From Branchiostoma belcheri (lineage: Eukaryota; Chordata; Leptocardii; Amphioxiformes; Branchiostomatidae), in assembly GCF_001625305.1 (NCBI RefSeq), contig NW_017804054.1, positions 1,532,393 to 1,596,392 on the forward strand: 64,000 nt of DNA, given 5' to 3'. The position numbers and the translations under genes were made by a program. Shown piece by piece: positions 23,001 through 33,700 of this stretch (positions within the stretch are counted from its first letter, which is position 1; each line of letters opens with the position of its first letter). Under the pieces are notes generated by a model. It worked only from the letters and a program-made list of their open reading frames with translations, searched no databases and had not been told where the DNA came from.

Positions 23001-26000
23001 GTCGTATTCGCGTATACAAGATTAACATCCCGTCTGTAGTTATCAAATGTTATGTCAGAAAAGATCTTCAACAGGCAAAATTCTGATGCAACATCAAACA
23101 AAAATCCACCGAAAACTGTAAAAATGGGGGTTTTGCGCAGGCACAGTATGTCCTACTGACGAGCTCACTTCAGCAAGTTTGCAAGTTAATGGGTGTTGTT
23201 TTGTATTCACTGAAATAATTTATAACCATGTACCCTGTGGAATATGCTGTATACACGATCACAAATAATTCTGTTTATTATTTTTTATGTTTGATAGAAT
23301 ATGTTCTTGGCGATCATCAATGACACTTACTCTGAAGTGAAAGAAGAGATCGCCCAACAGAAGAGCGAGTTCGAGATTGGGGACTACTTTAAGAAGGTAA
23401 GATTTTTGCGCCAAAACTGTAAATATGGATAATTGAAATTTTCGTCATCTAGAATGTCATTTTCAATAACTTTCAAGATATTAGTGACGGTATAGCGCAA
23501 CAAAATGTGTAAATCGACCATGTTTGAAACAGTGCAAACTTAACATAATATCGCTTTAGTAACATATTCTTGCCTCCTCATGACAGGGATACAACAAGAT
23601 GTTGTCGAAGCTGCAGTTCAAGAGGGACAAGATAGTGGACATCCAGAAGGCGTTGGCGGCCGCCGACGTCAACAAAGACAAGCAGGTTGACTTCGAGGAG
23701 TGGCGCCAGGATCTGAAAGCGTGAGTCCTTACAATTTCACGTTTTCACATGACAACATCACTTTATAAACAGAATTTGAATATGCACCACTGTTGTATGA
23801 AGTGTTCTGAAGGTTAAGGTCAAATTGAAGCTAATAGTAAGTATGTTTTGAGTTAAAACTTTTGAGAACCAACGCAAAGTTCTCTCATATAGAGCTTTCG
23901 ACCAGTCACTCTAGTCTTCCTCAGTATACTGAACCAGTGAGGCTTGTCACGTGGCTTCTTTGAAGTGTGACGTCAACACTGGGTCAAAGGAGGCTGACAT
24001 TGTCTATCAGATACCATAGACCCAGTGTTGACGTCACACTTCAAAGAAGCCACGTGACAAGCCTCACTGGGTCAATCTACTGAGGAAGACCTGAGTGATT
24101 GGTCGAAAGCTCTAGGTGACAGAATTTTGTGTCAAAAGTTTTAACTCTAAACATGTAACTACCAACACAGATGAACTTTCATGATAGTCTGTAACTAAGC
24201 ATGTTCTTTTTTTATTCCATCAGGCGCGGCCATGCTGATGCTGAGATTGAGGCCGTGTTCGCCAAGTACGATACTGACGGCGATCGCATTCTGGACGCTG
24301 AGGAGCAGCGCAAGATGCAGGAAGATCTGGAGGGGCAGAAGGTCGGCACTTTTTATACCTACACTTGGCCCAGTTTGAAAACACTGTTTGTAACCGTTGT
24401 AATGTCTGATAACATTTTGCTGGGAATCTGAAGACTGTCACATAAAAAAGTTTCCTCCCTGCCCTATGCAGAATTATTTGTGACACCTTCAAGTGTCACT
24501 CTGTTGTACTCTCGCAAGTTTACGTTCCGAAGTGATTGGACATTAATTATCCTGACAAAGGCGACAGTGGTCGTTGGAAATTTGATCCCTGTGTAACCCT
24601 TGTGTTGGAATAAAGTTCAACATTTTACAATGATATGCAGTGTTTGTTAAGATGTTTTATTAACATGTCGTTTTCATGTGTGGTTCCGCCTGTAGCAAGA
24701 GCTGAGTGAGGAGATTGAGGATGTGGAGAAGGCGCGGGAGAACGCGGCCGCTCACAGCAAGAGCCGCGCCAGCTTCCACGACATGACCAGCGGGGACGAG
24801 GACGACGACCGCCCTGTGCACGGCGTGTCGTTTGAGGAGTTCACCGTGTAAGTCAAACTTGAAGTATTCACTTGGATTCTTACGTTTGTTTTTCTTAACA
24901 TTACATTAATCGAGTTAACATTGCACTCTGGGTGCCCACTGTAAACTTTAAATACGACTTGTTACACCTAACCCTTGAACATTGTAGCTATCTAAATTAA
25001 TGATGATGAGTTCTACTCTGCAATAGTTAAAGGAAAGAATGAATTCTTGACCACCTCAATCCTTGGTACTTAAAGGCATGACTATTTCTTGGTCTTTTCT
25101 GGGCTGGGCTGGTAGATGGGTACTGGGTATGTAAACCATAATTTACACATTTAATGTAATGTTAGGTACATTTGTTTTTTTATGTGCACATGATACAATG
25201 GTCCAAAAAATGACTCTTTTCATAGAAGAGAAAGTAAAACTGCCATGTGAAAAGCTAATGTATCACAATGTATCTCTGTTTCCCTCATGTACAGCCTGAG
25301 CCGTCGTGTGGACCGTATGGAGCACTCCATCGGCAGTATTGTGTCCAAGATCGATGCCGTTCTGGTCAAGCTGGAAGCCATGGAACGTGCGAAGCTGAAG
25401 CGTCGTGAGACCATGGGCAAGCTCTTGGATAGCATTACTGAGGTAAGGGTCCCGTAACATAGGGATTTCCAGAAAGTGTGAATCAAGAGTGAAAAGAACA
25501 TCCTAAACTCTGTGAATGTCATACTCAGCGCTTTCTTTATATAGAGAACTCTTTTTCTTTCTTTCGTACTCGTGATACACGGCTGATGTGAGACAAATTC
25601 TCTGTTTCTCACTCTTCTTCCTTTCTTATTCCTTGAAGGGTTATATCAATGGTTTATTTGCATTAAAACACAACAACACTGTCCCAAAAATGGCAGCCAG
25701 AGGCTGAATTGACATTGGGGCATCACATTATAAGTATAAAACCTCATATTAAGCGATTAAAATAGAAATAAACCATTACATAAAATGTATATAAGATATT
25801 GTCAACAACGTTTCAAGTGCAAATTAATATCGTAGCAGATAACAAAACAGACGGACACTGGTAACACTAAAATAAGTCTTAGGTTAAAAAAAAAGTGACA
25901 GTGTTACATATACATATTAAGCAGGCGGATCATGAACGGAAGGGCACTATTCTGATAACGATCAGTTCTGCTGCGAGGAGTGTTCAGTTTATAAGCTGAT

Positions 26001-26885
26001 CTGGTTTGACGACCACTTATTGCACTTCTAACAGGTGGCAGAAAATGCCGGAACTGTTCTATGCATGGGTTACAGTTTTATGCATGGGTTATGAATCATC
26101 AAGTCAGCAATCAAGTCCATAAATCAGTTCACGACCTCCATGTTGTAATGTTTTAGTGCCATTTGTCTAAGAGGTTTGATTTTACAGGCAGCAGTTATTA
26201 TTATTATTAAGTCCTCCCAATGTCTCAAGGAGGGCATCTTCTTTCACATAAGAAATGGCTAGAATAAAAGCTTTCTTTCATTCATTCATTCATTCATTCA
26301 CTCACTCACTCACTCACTCAATCACTCAATCATTCAATCATTCACTCTCATTCATTCTTCTATTCTTTCTTTTCTGTTTGTGAGTTAAGTTCTAAAGAGG
26401 CGTATATTTGACCTGTACTGTAGGATGAGCGTGCTGGGCGTACGGAGGATGACCTGAAGCGGGAACAGATGGAGCGTCTGGTCCGAGAGGAGCTGGAGCG
26501 CTGGGACTCGGAGGCCTCCATCTCCAACGCCAGCGGCCGCGGGAACTCTCCCGCCAGCGGCGGCCGACCCCGCTCCCGCGGATCACGGCCTCCCTCCGCT
26601 GTAAGTTCACTTCTATAAGCACGTCTGCAGAACGTACTGCGCCTGCAAGAAACCTGTAAGGCCTGGGAAAAAAATGTGTTTCCTGTTTTAGTCCTGAAAA
26701 AATTAGGGTTGGTAGGGATTATCTTTTCTTTTTTCTTTTTAGACTTTGGTAGTCTCTATGTAGTGATCCAAATGATAAAATTCAGAGAGTTCAAATGTTG
26801 TTTTATGAAATAAAGTTAACAGTTCATTAACATGGTTTTTTCCACCATTTTCCAGGACCATGGCCCAAGTGGAAGCAATGCGTAA
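8015..26885 (+). CDS. PKD2: Polycystin-2 (TRPP cation channel), 17 coding exons
   Basis: Exons: 8015-8324, then 11289-11402 or 11470-11583, 19138-19274, 19406-19531, 19800-19942, 20415-20639, 20851-21079, 21524-21694, 22090-22271, 22790-22910, 23298-23396, 23587-23720, 24224-24341, 24696-24847, 25295-25442, 26424-26600, 26856-26885; 871 residues, all phases closing. Polycystin-2 forms tetrameric Ca2+-permeable channels in cilia and ER, often with PKD1-type partners. Seen: S1 from exon 2; the extracellular polycystin (TOP) domain in exons 3-6 with [10 protein letters not shown] and [14 protein letters not shown]2-S5 in exons 7-9; the pore filter LGD at 554-556; S6 with [15 protein letters not shown]. 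The C-terminus has two complete EF-hand loops (646-657 and 680-691), an acidic linker and a coiled coil (about 754-800). An in-frame stop just upstream fixes the start. The vertebrate N-terminal RVxP cilia signal is not obvious; the nearest string is RAVQP. Confidence 0.97.
8325..11288 (+). other. PKD2 intron 1
   Basis: About 3 kb from donor GTACAC to acceptor TTCGCAG. It is AT-rich with no coding exon or mobile element that I can recognise. Confidence 0.7.
11289..11402 (+). other. PKD2: PKD2 alternative exon 2a
   Basis: A 114-nt exon that enters at phase 1 and leaves at phase 1. It encodes [20 protein letters not shown] followed by [12 protein letters not shown] and VILCI, the pre-S1/S1 segment. 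Joined to exon 3 it gives ILTFGMM, nearly identical to vertebrate PKD2 (ILTYGMM). Donor CC|GTAAGT. Confidence 0.9.
11403..11469 (+). promoter_or_regulatory. 67-nt spacer with TACTAAC branch site, enforcing exon choice
   Basis: The intron between the two exon-2 copies is only 67 nt. It contains a perfect TACTAAC branch consensus at 11430-11436, a long pyrimidine tract and CAG. The putative branch A (11435) is only about 32 nt from the 2a donor. Known mechanism (alpha-tropomyosin): such a short donor-to-branch distance blocks splicing of 2a to 2b and makes the exons mutually exclusive. Confidence 0.65.
11470..11583 (+). other. PKD2: PKD2 alternative exon 2b
   Basis: Also exactly 114 nt with the same phases. 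It encodes [20 protein letters not shown] followed by [12 protein letters not shown] and ISILSL, homologous to exon 2a position by position. Joined to exon 3 it gives SLMTFGMM. Donor CA|GTGAGT and acceptor CCCTCAG are both strong. It alters the end of the cytosolic pre-S1 helix and most of S1. Confidence 0.88.
11584..12895 (+). other. PKD2 intron 2, proximal part
   Basis: Non-coding sequence between alternative exon 2b and the LINE. The overlapping open frames near 12000-12480 look random. No third copy of exon 2 was found by eye. Confidence 0.6.
12953..13784 (+). pseudogene. LINE polyprotein fragment: endonuclease end and RT start
   Basis: One open frame from the endonuclease C-terminus into the first RT block, ending at the N gap. 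It contains an acidic stretch ([11 protein letters not shown]), a Lys/Arg-rich linker and [13 protein letters not shown] block 1. It lacks the endonuclease N-terminus, so it is inactive for integration. Confidence 0.8.
13785..13804. other. Assembly gap (20 N)
   Basis: Twenty N. Related RTs have roughly 60 residues between the two flanking motifs, so the true missing sequence is probably near 200 bases and the 20 N is a placeholder. The reading frames on its two sides are not in register. Confidence 0.98.
13818..15035 (+). pseudogene. LINE reverse transcriptase, main part
   Basis: A 405-codon uninterrupted frame holding RT blocks 3-7 with FADD active site, thumb, and the C-terminal [11 protein letters not shown] region up to a TAA stop. 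It lacks its own start because it continues across the gap. The uninterrupted frame and low decay suggest a fairly recent insertion. Confidence 0.88.
15061..19137 (+). other. PKD2 intron 2, distal part
   Basis: About 4 kb of AT-rich sequence without coding exons. A short stretch near 17260-17310 (GTGCAC repeats) resembles the GTGCACC-bearing repeat seen at 33602 and 59408. Confidence 0.55.
19612..19756 (-). repeat. 250-bp interspersed repeat, partial copy 5
   Basis: In reverse orientation it shares GACAGGAGTCTAAA, TTGCAACATGAT-like and GTTTACCTTCGCATA blocks with copies at 40424, 41754, 46025 and 61204. It lies in PKD2 intron 4. Confidence 0.7.
20645..20815 (+). mobile_element. tRNA-derived SINE-like element, copy 1
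   Basis: GTAGAGTGCTCGCC (A-box-like) and GAGTTCGATCCCC (B box) lie at tRNA-like spacing, followed by GCT..TACCAAAG and a diverged body. Same head as the element at 43425. It lies in PKD2 intron 6 and starts just after the exon 6 donor. Confidence 0.55.
22943..23166. mobile_element. MITE with ~35-bp TIR (GCACGTYGGCAGAACG family), copy 1
   Basis: Left end CACGTTGGCAGAACGTACTG, right end the inverse (GCGCAGGCACAGTATGTCCT). It lies in PKD2 intron 10. The interior matches copies at 35705, 56976 and 57892 (TTCTGATGCAAC, TATTCGCGTATA, AACATTTGG-type blocks). Confidence 0.75.
23403..23565. repeat. Interspersed repeat shared with 41160-41500 (shorter copy)
   Basis: TTTGCGCCAAAACTGTAAAT through TATAGCGCAACAAAATGTG to AATATCGCTTTA, in PKD2 intron 11. 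The copy at 41160 has the same blocks but an extra segment of about 170 bases at GGTA|TAGCGC. Confidence 0.7.
23850..24150. mobile_element. Long fold-back element in PKD2 intron 12
   Basis: Arms 23850-23977 and 24022-24150 are inverted copies. The inner 60 bases, including GGCTTGTCACGTGGCTTCTT and GTGTGACGTCAACACTGGGT, match almost perfectly; the outer parts (AGCTTTCGACCA, AGTTAAAACTTTTGA) are more diverged. The loop is about 35-45 bases. The RNA would form a very stable hairpin in the pre-mRNA. Confidence 0.85.
25443..26423 (+). other. PKD2 intron 15 with (ATTC)n tail
   Basis: It holds a possible LINE 3' end (CTCCCAATGTCTCAAGGAGG, AGAATAAAAG) followed at 26274-26358 by an ATTC/ACTC/AATC tetranucleotide array. 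It has no coding content. Confidence 0.55.
26619..26660. repeat. Solitary MITE end (GCACGTYGGCAGAACG family)
   Basis: CACGTCTGCAGAACGTACTG followed by CGCCTGC and AAACCTGTAA matches one terminus of the family. The rest of the element is absent or too diverged. It lies in PKD2 intron 16. Confidence 0.55.
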
Positions 26886-28645
26886 AAAGGTTTCCACCGA
26901 GAGAAGGACTTTGAGATTGTACAATGTCACAAGAGGCCTTAAGAGAACCCACTGGATGTATATATTGTATGTGGTCTAAACAGAAGAGGGTTGAAAGACC
27001 GGAGAAATTTGATGCAATCATGAAGACAAAAAAAAAAATGTTTCTGCATGTGTTACGAGTATTACAGACTGATAAGTTCTCTACATATCCATTTATTCCT
27101 CAAGTAATGTGTGTGTTAACACTTCAGGTGAGATTCAGCACAAGTACTGATGAGTTTAATCCAACAATATGCTTCTCATTATTTTCAATAATCAGGAAAG
27201 TAACAAATGTCATTATATAACAGGAGTATACTAAGAAGAAACCCACCTGTGTCCTCTGTATAGAACTATACTGGAGAATTATGTGTTGTTATACTTGTGC
27301 GGTGTTACATAGACATATTTATATTGAATATATATTCCTAAATAGTGTAGATGACATCTATTTTCAAAGTATTTTAGAGGAGCGATGTGGAAACATGTAA
27401 GTGGATGTTTTCCATGTGAGTTACTGTCTACTACTGGCCGATGGGCTTTACACTTAGCAGACTCTTCACTGTCTTAAATCTTTCATACTTTCTTCATCTC
27501 TAAATCCCTTTGCATAGGGCTTTACCAAGACTTACTATGCAGTCAGAAATGCTGTTCCAAGGTGAGAGTTACTAACTTAAAGGTACGGTAGATTTGGCTT
27601 TGGACTTTAAGAAAATTGACAGGCATGCTTTTGTTAAAAATCTTGATGTATTATGGGATGTTCTGGAAAAAATCTTATGGGAACAGCTCTTTTGTATCAC
27701 ATTTGGTCAATATAAATTGAATTCAAATCCTTGGAAATATATATTGAAAACGATATTAAAAGAATTGCCCAAACAAGAAAAATCAGAAATATTTTTACCC
27801 ATCTATTAAAATCTATGATTTTTCTCTTTGAAGTTGGTTCTGGGACCAAGAACATGTCTACATTATTCCTTTCACTGTGTTCCAAACTTCTCATCTATCC
27901 GTGTCATGTGTGGCGTTATGTAAAGCATATCAACAATCTTCAAAAGAAGAGCATAAGAGACAGTGTGTTATCATGTCATTTTACCGGATGTTTATTGTGA
28001 TGGGATGGTGTAGAGTATAAAGATGTAACTGTCATGTGACATTACACTGCTTAAAGTTAAACTCACGGGTGAAGAGTTTTGTCCAATGTTACAAAAAAAT
28101 GTAACTCCAGTCCTTGTACTTTGTGGAAACCCATGTTTTGATGACTAATTGTGTTTAAAAAATCATTCATCAAAGATCTTTCGGTAAACGTTTACTCACA
28201 GTCACATGTACATTTGGACAAAGCTCAACACACCAGATTGTATATATTTCCAAAATGTAGCAAAGCAGATATGAAAACTTGCCTTGTGATCTGATTTAAA
28301 TTTTTTGGCCACGTCAAACATGAAAAAAAAATGTATGGAACCGTCGTAAGGGATCTTACAGGATTGGTGCATGTATACATTTAAAGCATTTTTTAAAACA
28401 CAGTTATTATAAATGTAAAAATAAAAAAAGCATGACCTTCATTACATCAGTATTTGTATTCTGCTAACTCTTCAAGTTATGGGTGATTGCTACACTATAG
28501 TTCATAATCATAAAGGACCCTTAGGAAACTGAAGTTACCTGGATATGTGCCTTGTGTAATATGGAAAAGTGCCTGTGTGGAAGGGTCCCACATATGCAAA
28601 TTAATGGCATTTTCTCAGAATAAATGCTTCTCCTATCACTTCACA
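26886..28645 (+). other. PKD2: PKD2 3' UTR with poly(A) signal at 28619-28624
   Basis: From the stop codon TAA (26883-26885) the AT-rich sequence has no real frame. AATAAA at 28619-28624 is followed about 20-30 bases later by GGTGTGTGTCTCTTTTGTTTGG, a typical GU/U-rich downstream element, so cleavage near 28645 is likely. Confidence 0.6.
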
Positions 28646-30491
28646 AGGTGTGTGTCTCTTTTGTTTGGCTTTCATATTTAGGTAGATGAAAGAAATCCAT
28701 GTTCCAAGTATGGCAATTGGTTATGATACAAACTACTAGACTATATGTATTTTGCCATTTTTAGATAGTAAATTACTTTACAAGACAGGCAAGATCTAGT
28801 AAGTAAAAGAAATGACATAAAAATACAGGAAAACACTGCTAACCCCAAAGACGATTTTATTTAAGAAAACAAACCCCTCAACAACCCTGTGAATGGACTT
28901 GCTTTAAGAAACTTAAAAGTAGTAACTTAAGGCTCAATCTTCTATACAGATCGAGCTTCGATTGTGTCAATCCTTATCCAATGTAAAATAAATAATCCTT
29001 AAAAGTTTAAAATCTACCCAGCAAACAAGGATATAGATGTACATTAAATCAACTACAAACACCACAAATCTTTTGCATAGATACAATAAATACATTGCAC
29101 AGATAGAAAACAATAAACTGCCACTACAATGTACATAATGATAATGTGCACCATTCAAAAACACACTATGATAAAGCAAATTTCTAGTGACTGCCTATCT
29201 ACTATTGACACCTCATCACCCTAAAGTATGGTCTTAATTTTCTGCTACATTCTAGTTGGTGGCCCAAAACTTCTTCAACCTCAACTTATACGATCTACAA
29301 AAATGTGACCACCCTAGCAAGGAATTTTCTTTATTTTTCACCATACAAACTTCACCAAAAGGAATGTACAATGTATCTTGTTTTTGATTGTAGCAATGTC
29401 ATGTTATCTTTACCACAATCAGCAGTTTATAACACAGAACATATGAAGGGTGGTTGCAAACATCCTGAAAATTTGGTCAGTCATTTTATGTATATTATAG
29501 TTACCACAAATGGCTTCTGTCCTATGAAAGTGTGTAATAACTCAAATTACATTAAGTATTTTATCCAATGAGCATGAAGCATATTTATGATAGCTATCTG
29601 TTATGGTAAGTACAAACAATGGCATCTTGTTAAGTGTTGATAAAAATGTTAATTAAAACACAAACATAAGTTTAGAAGAAACAACATTTGACAACCTGTG
29701 ATTGTCATAGTCTCAGCTAAGAATTATTCTACTGCAAAGTTTTGGTTGCAAAGGAAAGAATAAAACATGAATGAGAGGGCTAGAAAGCACAACAAAGTGC
29801 TAGGAAAGTTAACACTGTCATGTTGAAATAGAAATTATAATATTTCTCGAAACTTTTTCTATGGAATTGCTTTGAAGATGCCACGGTCACTTAGTGACAT
29901 TTGTAAGCTAGGTTAGTAGCCTGGTATCCATACTATTCTGGCTCCTGTTTGCTCCTCTGATCACTTCAATCGTCCAAATAACATGTCACTCATCCTCATC
30001 ATAACTTTGGCCCTTACATTGTTATTTTGGGTATCAAATATTTTCTAGGATTGAACTTTTGACTGTTCGAGCCCTGTTACCATCTCCATACAGAAGACAA
30101 TGAGCCAACTGGAGCTGTTGAATGTGTATATTTTAGGAGAATGTTCATTCCTCTCTTAAATGTTGCTAGACTGTTTTGCAGGAAAGCAATCAGACAAGCT
30201 GAGTGGAGCTGGAATGGAACAGATCCTAGGCTACTGGTTTGTGTCCATGTTTCAGTACTACCCTCCAAGCAGAAGTTTGGGTTTTGGGTTATTTTTGGCA
30301 TGTTTTTAGACTTTTTATGAGGGTTTCTTATTTGCACCGGAATTTTTTTTCACCCCCCCAAAAAAAGGATTGGAGGGATGGAGTAAAAAAAATCCAGTGC
30401 AAAAAAGATACCCCGATAAAAAAGCCTAAAAACACGCCAACAATAAGCCAAAACCCAAACCTCTGCTTGGAGATTATTACAGTATGTCCGT
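28646..30491 (-). other. Integrin alpha 3' UTR
   Basis: Sequence downstream of the integrin stop. An AATAAA on the minus strand at 28856-28861 could end the transcript about 200 bases from the PKD2 poly(A) site, making the two genes tightly convergent. It contains the fold-back at 30263-30472. No other coding content. Confidence 0.45.
30263..30472. mobile_element. Fold-back element in integrin 3' UTR
   Basis: Starts CTCCAAGCAGAAGTTTGGGT and ends in its near-perfect inverse (ACCCAAACCTCTGCTTGGAG). Arms of about 90 bases are roughly 80-85% complementary, with a small loop near the C/A runs at 30350-30365. It ends only 19 bases downstream of the integrin stop codon. Confidence 0.85.
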
Positions 30492-30705
30492 TTAGTCCCA
30501 GGCAGAGCCAGTCATCTGGGTGTAGCCGGCAGAGCGCGGGCCGGACCCTGACACAGACTGCAGCGAGCGCTTGGTCGGGGACACGGGCTCGTACCGCGTC
30601 TCGTAGCGGGTGGTGGTGGTTTCCACGCGCCTGGTCGGCGAGGCCGGTGGTAAGTCCACACTGTACTTGGTACTATCTGGCACTGCGGCCTGGTGAACTG
30701 GCACT
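30492..30705 (-). other. Integrin exon 28: extended cytoplasmic tail
   Basis: The phase-compatible acceptor TTATAG precedes a GC-rich 70-codon frame. It contains ASPTRRVETTTTRYETRYEP, then VSPTKRSLQSVSGSG, and ends GSAWD before TAA. The paired SPT(R/K)R motifs are candidate proline-directed phosphorylation sites. GC-biased third positions, unlike the surroundings, argue for real coding. Confidence 0.78.
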
Positions 30706-33700
30706 CTATAATTATCACAGAGTGAGTAGGTGAGTCGGTGAGTGAACATGATGGCGCGTGAGCATTATTATCATCATGGTTATGGTGGTGATGATCAGGA
30801 ATGCATATTATATGAAGCGTGTAAGCTCTACTTGTTGCTACTACTAGTACTAGTAACTGTGAGCAACTCTCACAATTTCCCTGGGTACCCCTAGACAGCC
30901 ACCGTAATAAAAGACTCTTAGGCTGTGTTAAACACCTGAATATCCGAAGAGGATTACTGTCAGTGAATGTTGCATTTAGTAGATCTTTTTAAATTCATTA
31001 TTTTTTCTGTTGCTACTGTAGCAATTTTAGAGTACCCAGAGAACTTATGGGAGTTGACAAGATTACATACATGTATGATTATTGTATTTAGAATCAGTGA
31101 ATTTCTTCCAGACTGGAGTAAAGCAAGAGGATTGTTAGTAATAAGCTGTTATTGCTGAAAGTTAGGAATGCTGTTAGTAATTATGTTATGATTAGTGATG
31201 GCAATTATTTTTCAACAAACACTGATGACCATTTTTCATGCTTGTTATACAGTAACAGTTATTCTTGTCCTTGTTGATGAATGCCAAAAAAAAAAAAGTA
31301 AAATGCAAATTGCTCCCTTGATATGAAAAAAGAAAAACAACAAAATTCTGCTTGTCTGTCAAACAGAGCCTCTATTGCAGGCCCCATTTGGACTTTTTTC
31401 AACTGGCTGTTCAATAGCTAAGGCCACTCCAATTCAATTTGTTGGTTCTCAGATTTGCCCGCTTCATTTTTTTCTGCATTGCAAAAAAAAACCAGACATT
31501 TCAGGCAGGCTGTGAATCAAATCCAAAATGCTCCATATTTTGGCCCCCAACAGTTTAAGGAAGTTCCTTTTCATTCGAATTGTTACAGTTTTTCCATCTC
31601 TCAATGCAGTGGTTTGATTGGAAAATTCAAACTTGAGATTATAAAGCAGCCTGCTGTACATGTATGTTGACTTTACAGCTCCTTTCATAGCATCTGGGGC
31701 TATCTTAGGATGTCTACATCATGTACTAGTAGGCCTGTTTTCATTTTTTTTTTCCTACCGCTTCATATTTCTACTGAAAAAATCTGAGAACCAACAAATC
31801 AAATTGGTGTGGCCTAAAGTCCTGATTGCTTGCCAGGTTATCCAGCTACATGTATGTGATTGTCCAAAGCACTGGTCAACAGGTGAGGACATTCCTTATT
31901 GTGATTGACAGTAGGGAAGGTGGGGTTAGCAGTAAGCAAATTGTTAGGAGGAATGGGACGGATATTCCCCGTAAACATTAGGTTCGCCACCCTTTTCGAA
32001 GTGATACTTTTCCACGTAGATATCTGGGACAGGCCTGGATCTGTAAAAGGCATGCATGGGGTGAAAAGAAAAGCAGTGACTCAAGAGCCTTAATTCCTTT
32101 AAGTATAACATAAGAAGGAAAAGGCAGCCCAAAAGATCATCTACAAATATCTTCATTGTAGAAATTGAAGAAATCTTAGGTTCAAATAACAATATTTGTA
32201 CTACAAAAAAAAAAAAATTTGATAAAACTTTTGCACTGAGTAGAGGTTAACAATTATAGAGCATGTTCATGGGATGCTATCACTGTGTCTAGTGCCATGT
32301 TTGTGTCTCTATTTGCATTAAAGTGAGTCATAGCTCAAATACTTTTGGGCATTTAAAGATCTTCTGAGTTCTGACCCTCTCAAAGAGCTGCTTTAATGCC
32401 TGAGCCCAAATAAAATACCAGAAATAAAATATAAAAATGCTCCATTGAAATGCAAATAGTGACACCAACATAGCAGTCAGCACTTGCCTGCTCATTCATG
32501 CAGAAAAAAAAGAGAGACAAAAAAAATGTTCCAAATAGAGTTCTTCTGATGATATTTATCCAAAACCAGACAGAATTTATGAAATGAAACACCGTCAAAC
32601 AGCAAGTTTAAAATGAAATTCTTGTGGATGAAGGGAAAGGAGGTTTCATAGAAAAATAGACACAAACAAAAAGTTATTTACCCTGCCAGTGGTTGCATCT
32701 CATAGCTCTGCTGAGGTCCCTGCTGCATGACAGAGTAGCTGGGCTGCCCACCATACTCCACATTCTTGGGCACCTTAGTAGCCTTGTAGTACTCAGCCTC
32801 ATATGTCTCCTTCTTCTTCCTCTTGAAGAAGCCACACTAGAGGAATAATGCAGAAATGTAAGATAAAAATCCATTTGTCACTAATATATGACTTATCCTG
32901 TTTCAAAGTCTTCGAATAAAACTTGCCTGTAGTTCCTTGAGAAAAGCTGCTAGAGAGCCCAAATTTACATGTATGTCACTTTTTACCATTATCACTATCT
33001 ACATAGTATTTACATGTATACCCCACCCATGTCGACATGATGTAATTGTTTGACTGTTTGGTCTTGAGTCAAGAGATCATTTGGGTTTGGAATTACCCAT
33101 TTCAGAAGAAGGGGGATTCAAGCCTTCAGCAGAACTCCCGCTTCTCCTGCACCTGTGTAGTCTAACCGTGAGCCTGTCTCTGAGTCATAGTGTTTTAATG
33201 TTTTAAAGTCCAACTTAGGGAAAAGAACTGATGTTCTAGTCCTATTCATGTAACCCTGGGCATGTTACAGTGGTGACCATGATTGAGTATTATAAAACAT
33301 CTCTTCACCTTCCACAGACACAGAGCCAGCAGCAGCAGCAGCAGTAGAGCAGCTAACACAGCCAGCAGGATGATCCACCAGGGGATGCCTGACACAGTCT
33401 TAGTCTCCAACTTCTGCAGGATGGCCATAGTCTCTATCTGGATTGGGGAAAAAAAGGTATGATACTGTAACTAAGATTAAAAAATTTTGTGTGCCAAGAT
33501 GCCCTCCTCATTGACATACCAGTCCATATGTTTGTAGTATGTATCATAATATATATACACATGTATAAGGATAAATTGTTGAAAATTCTTTTGTTTCACT
33601 GCAGGGCTCGTTTTTTTGGGAATAGGGGCATTGGTGCACCCAACCTAAAAAAATTGGGTGCAGAAAAAAATTTTTGATCCTATTATTTTTCTGACACTTA

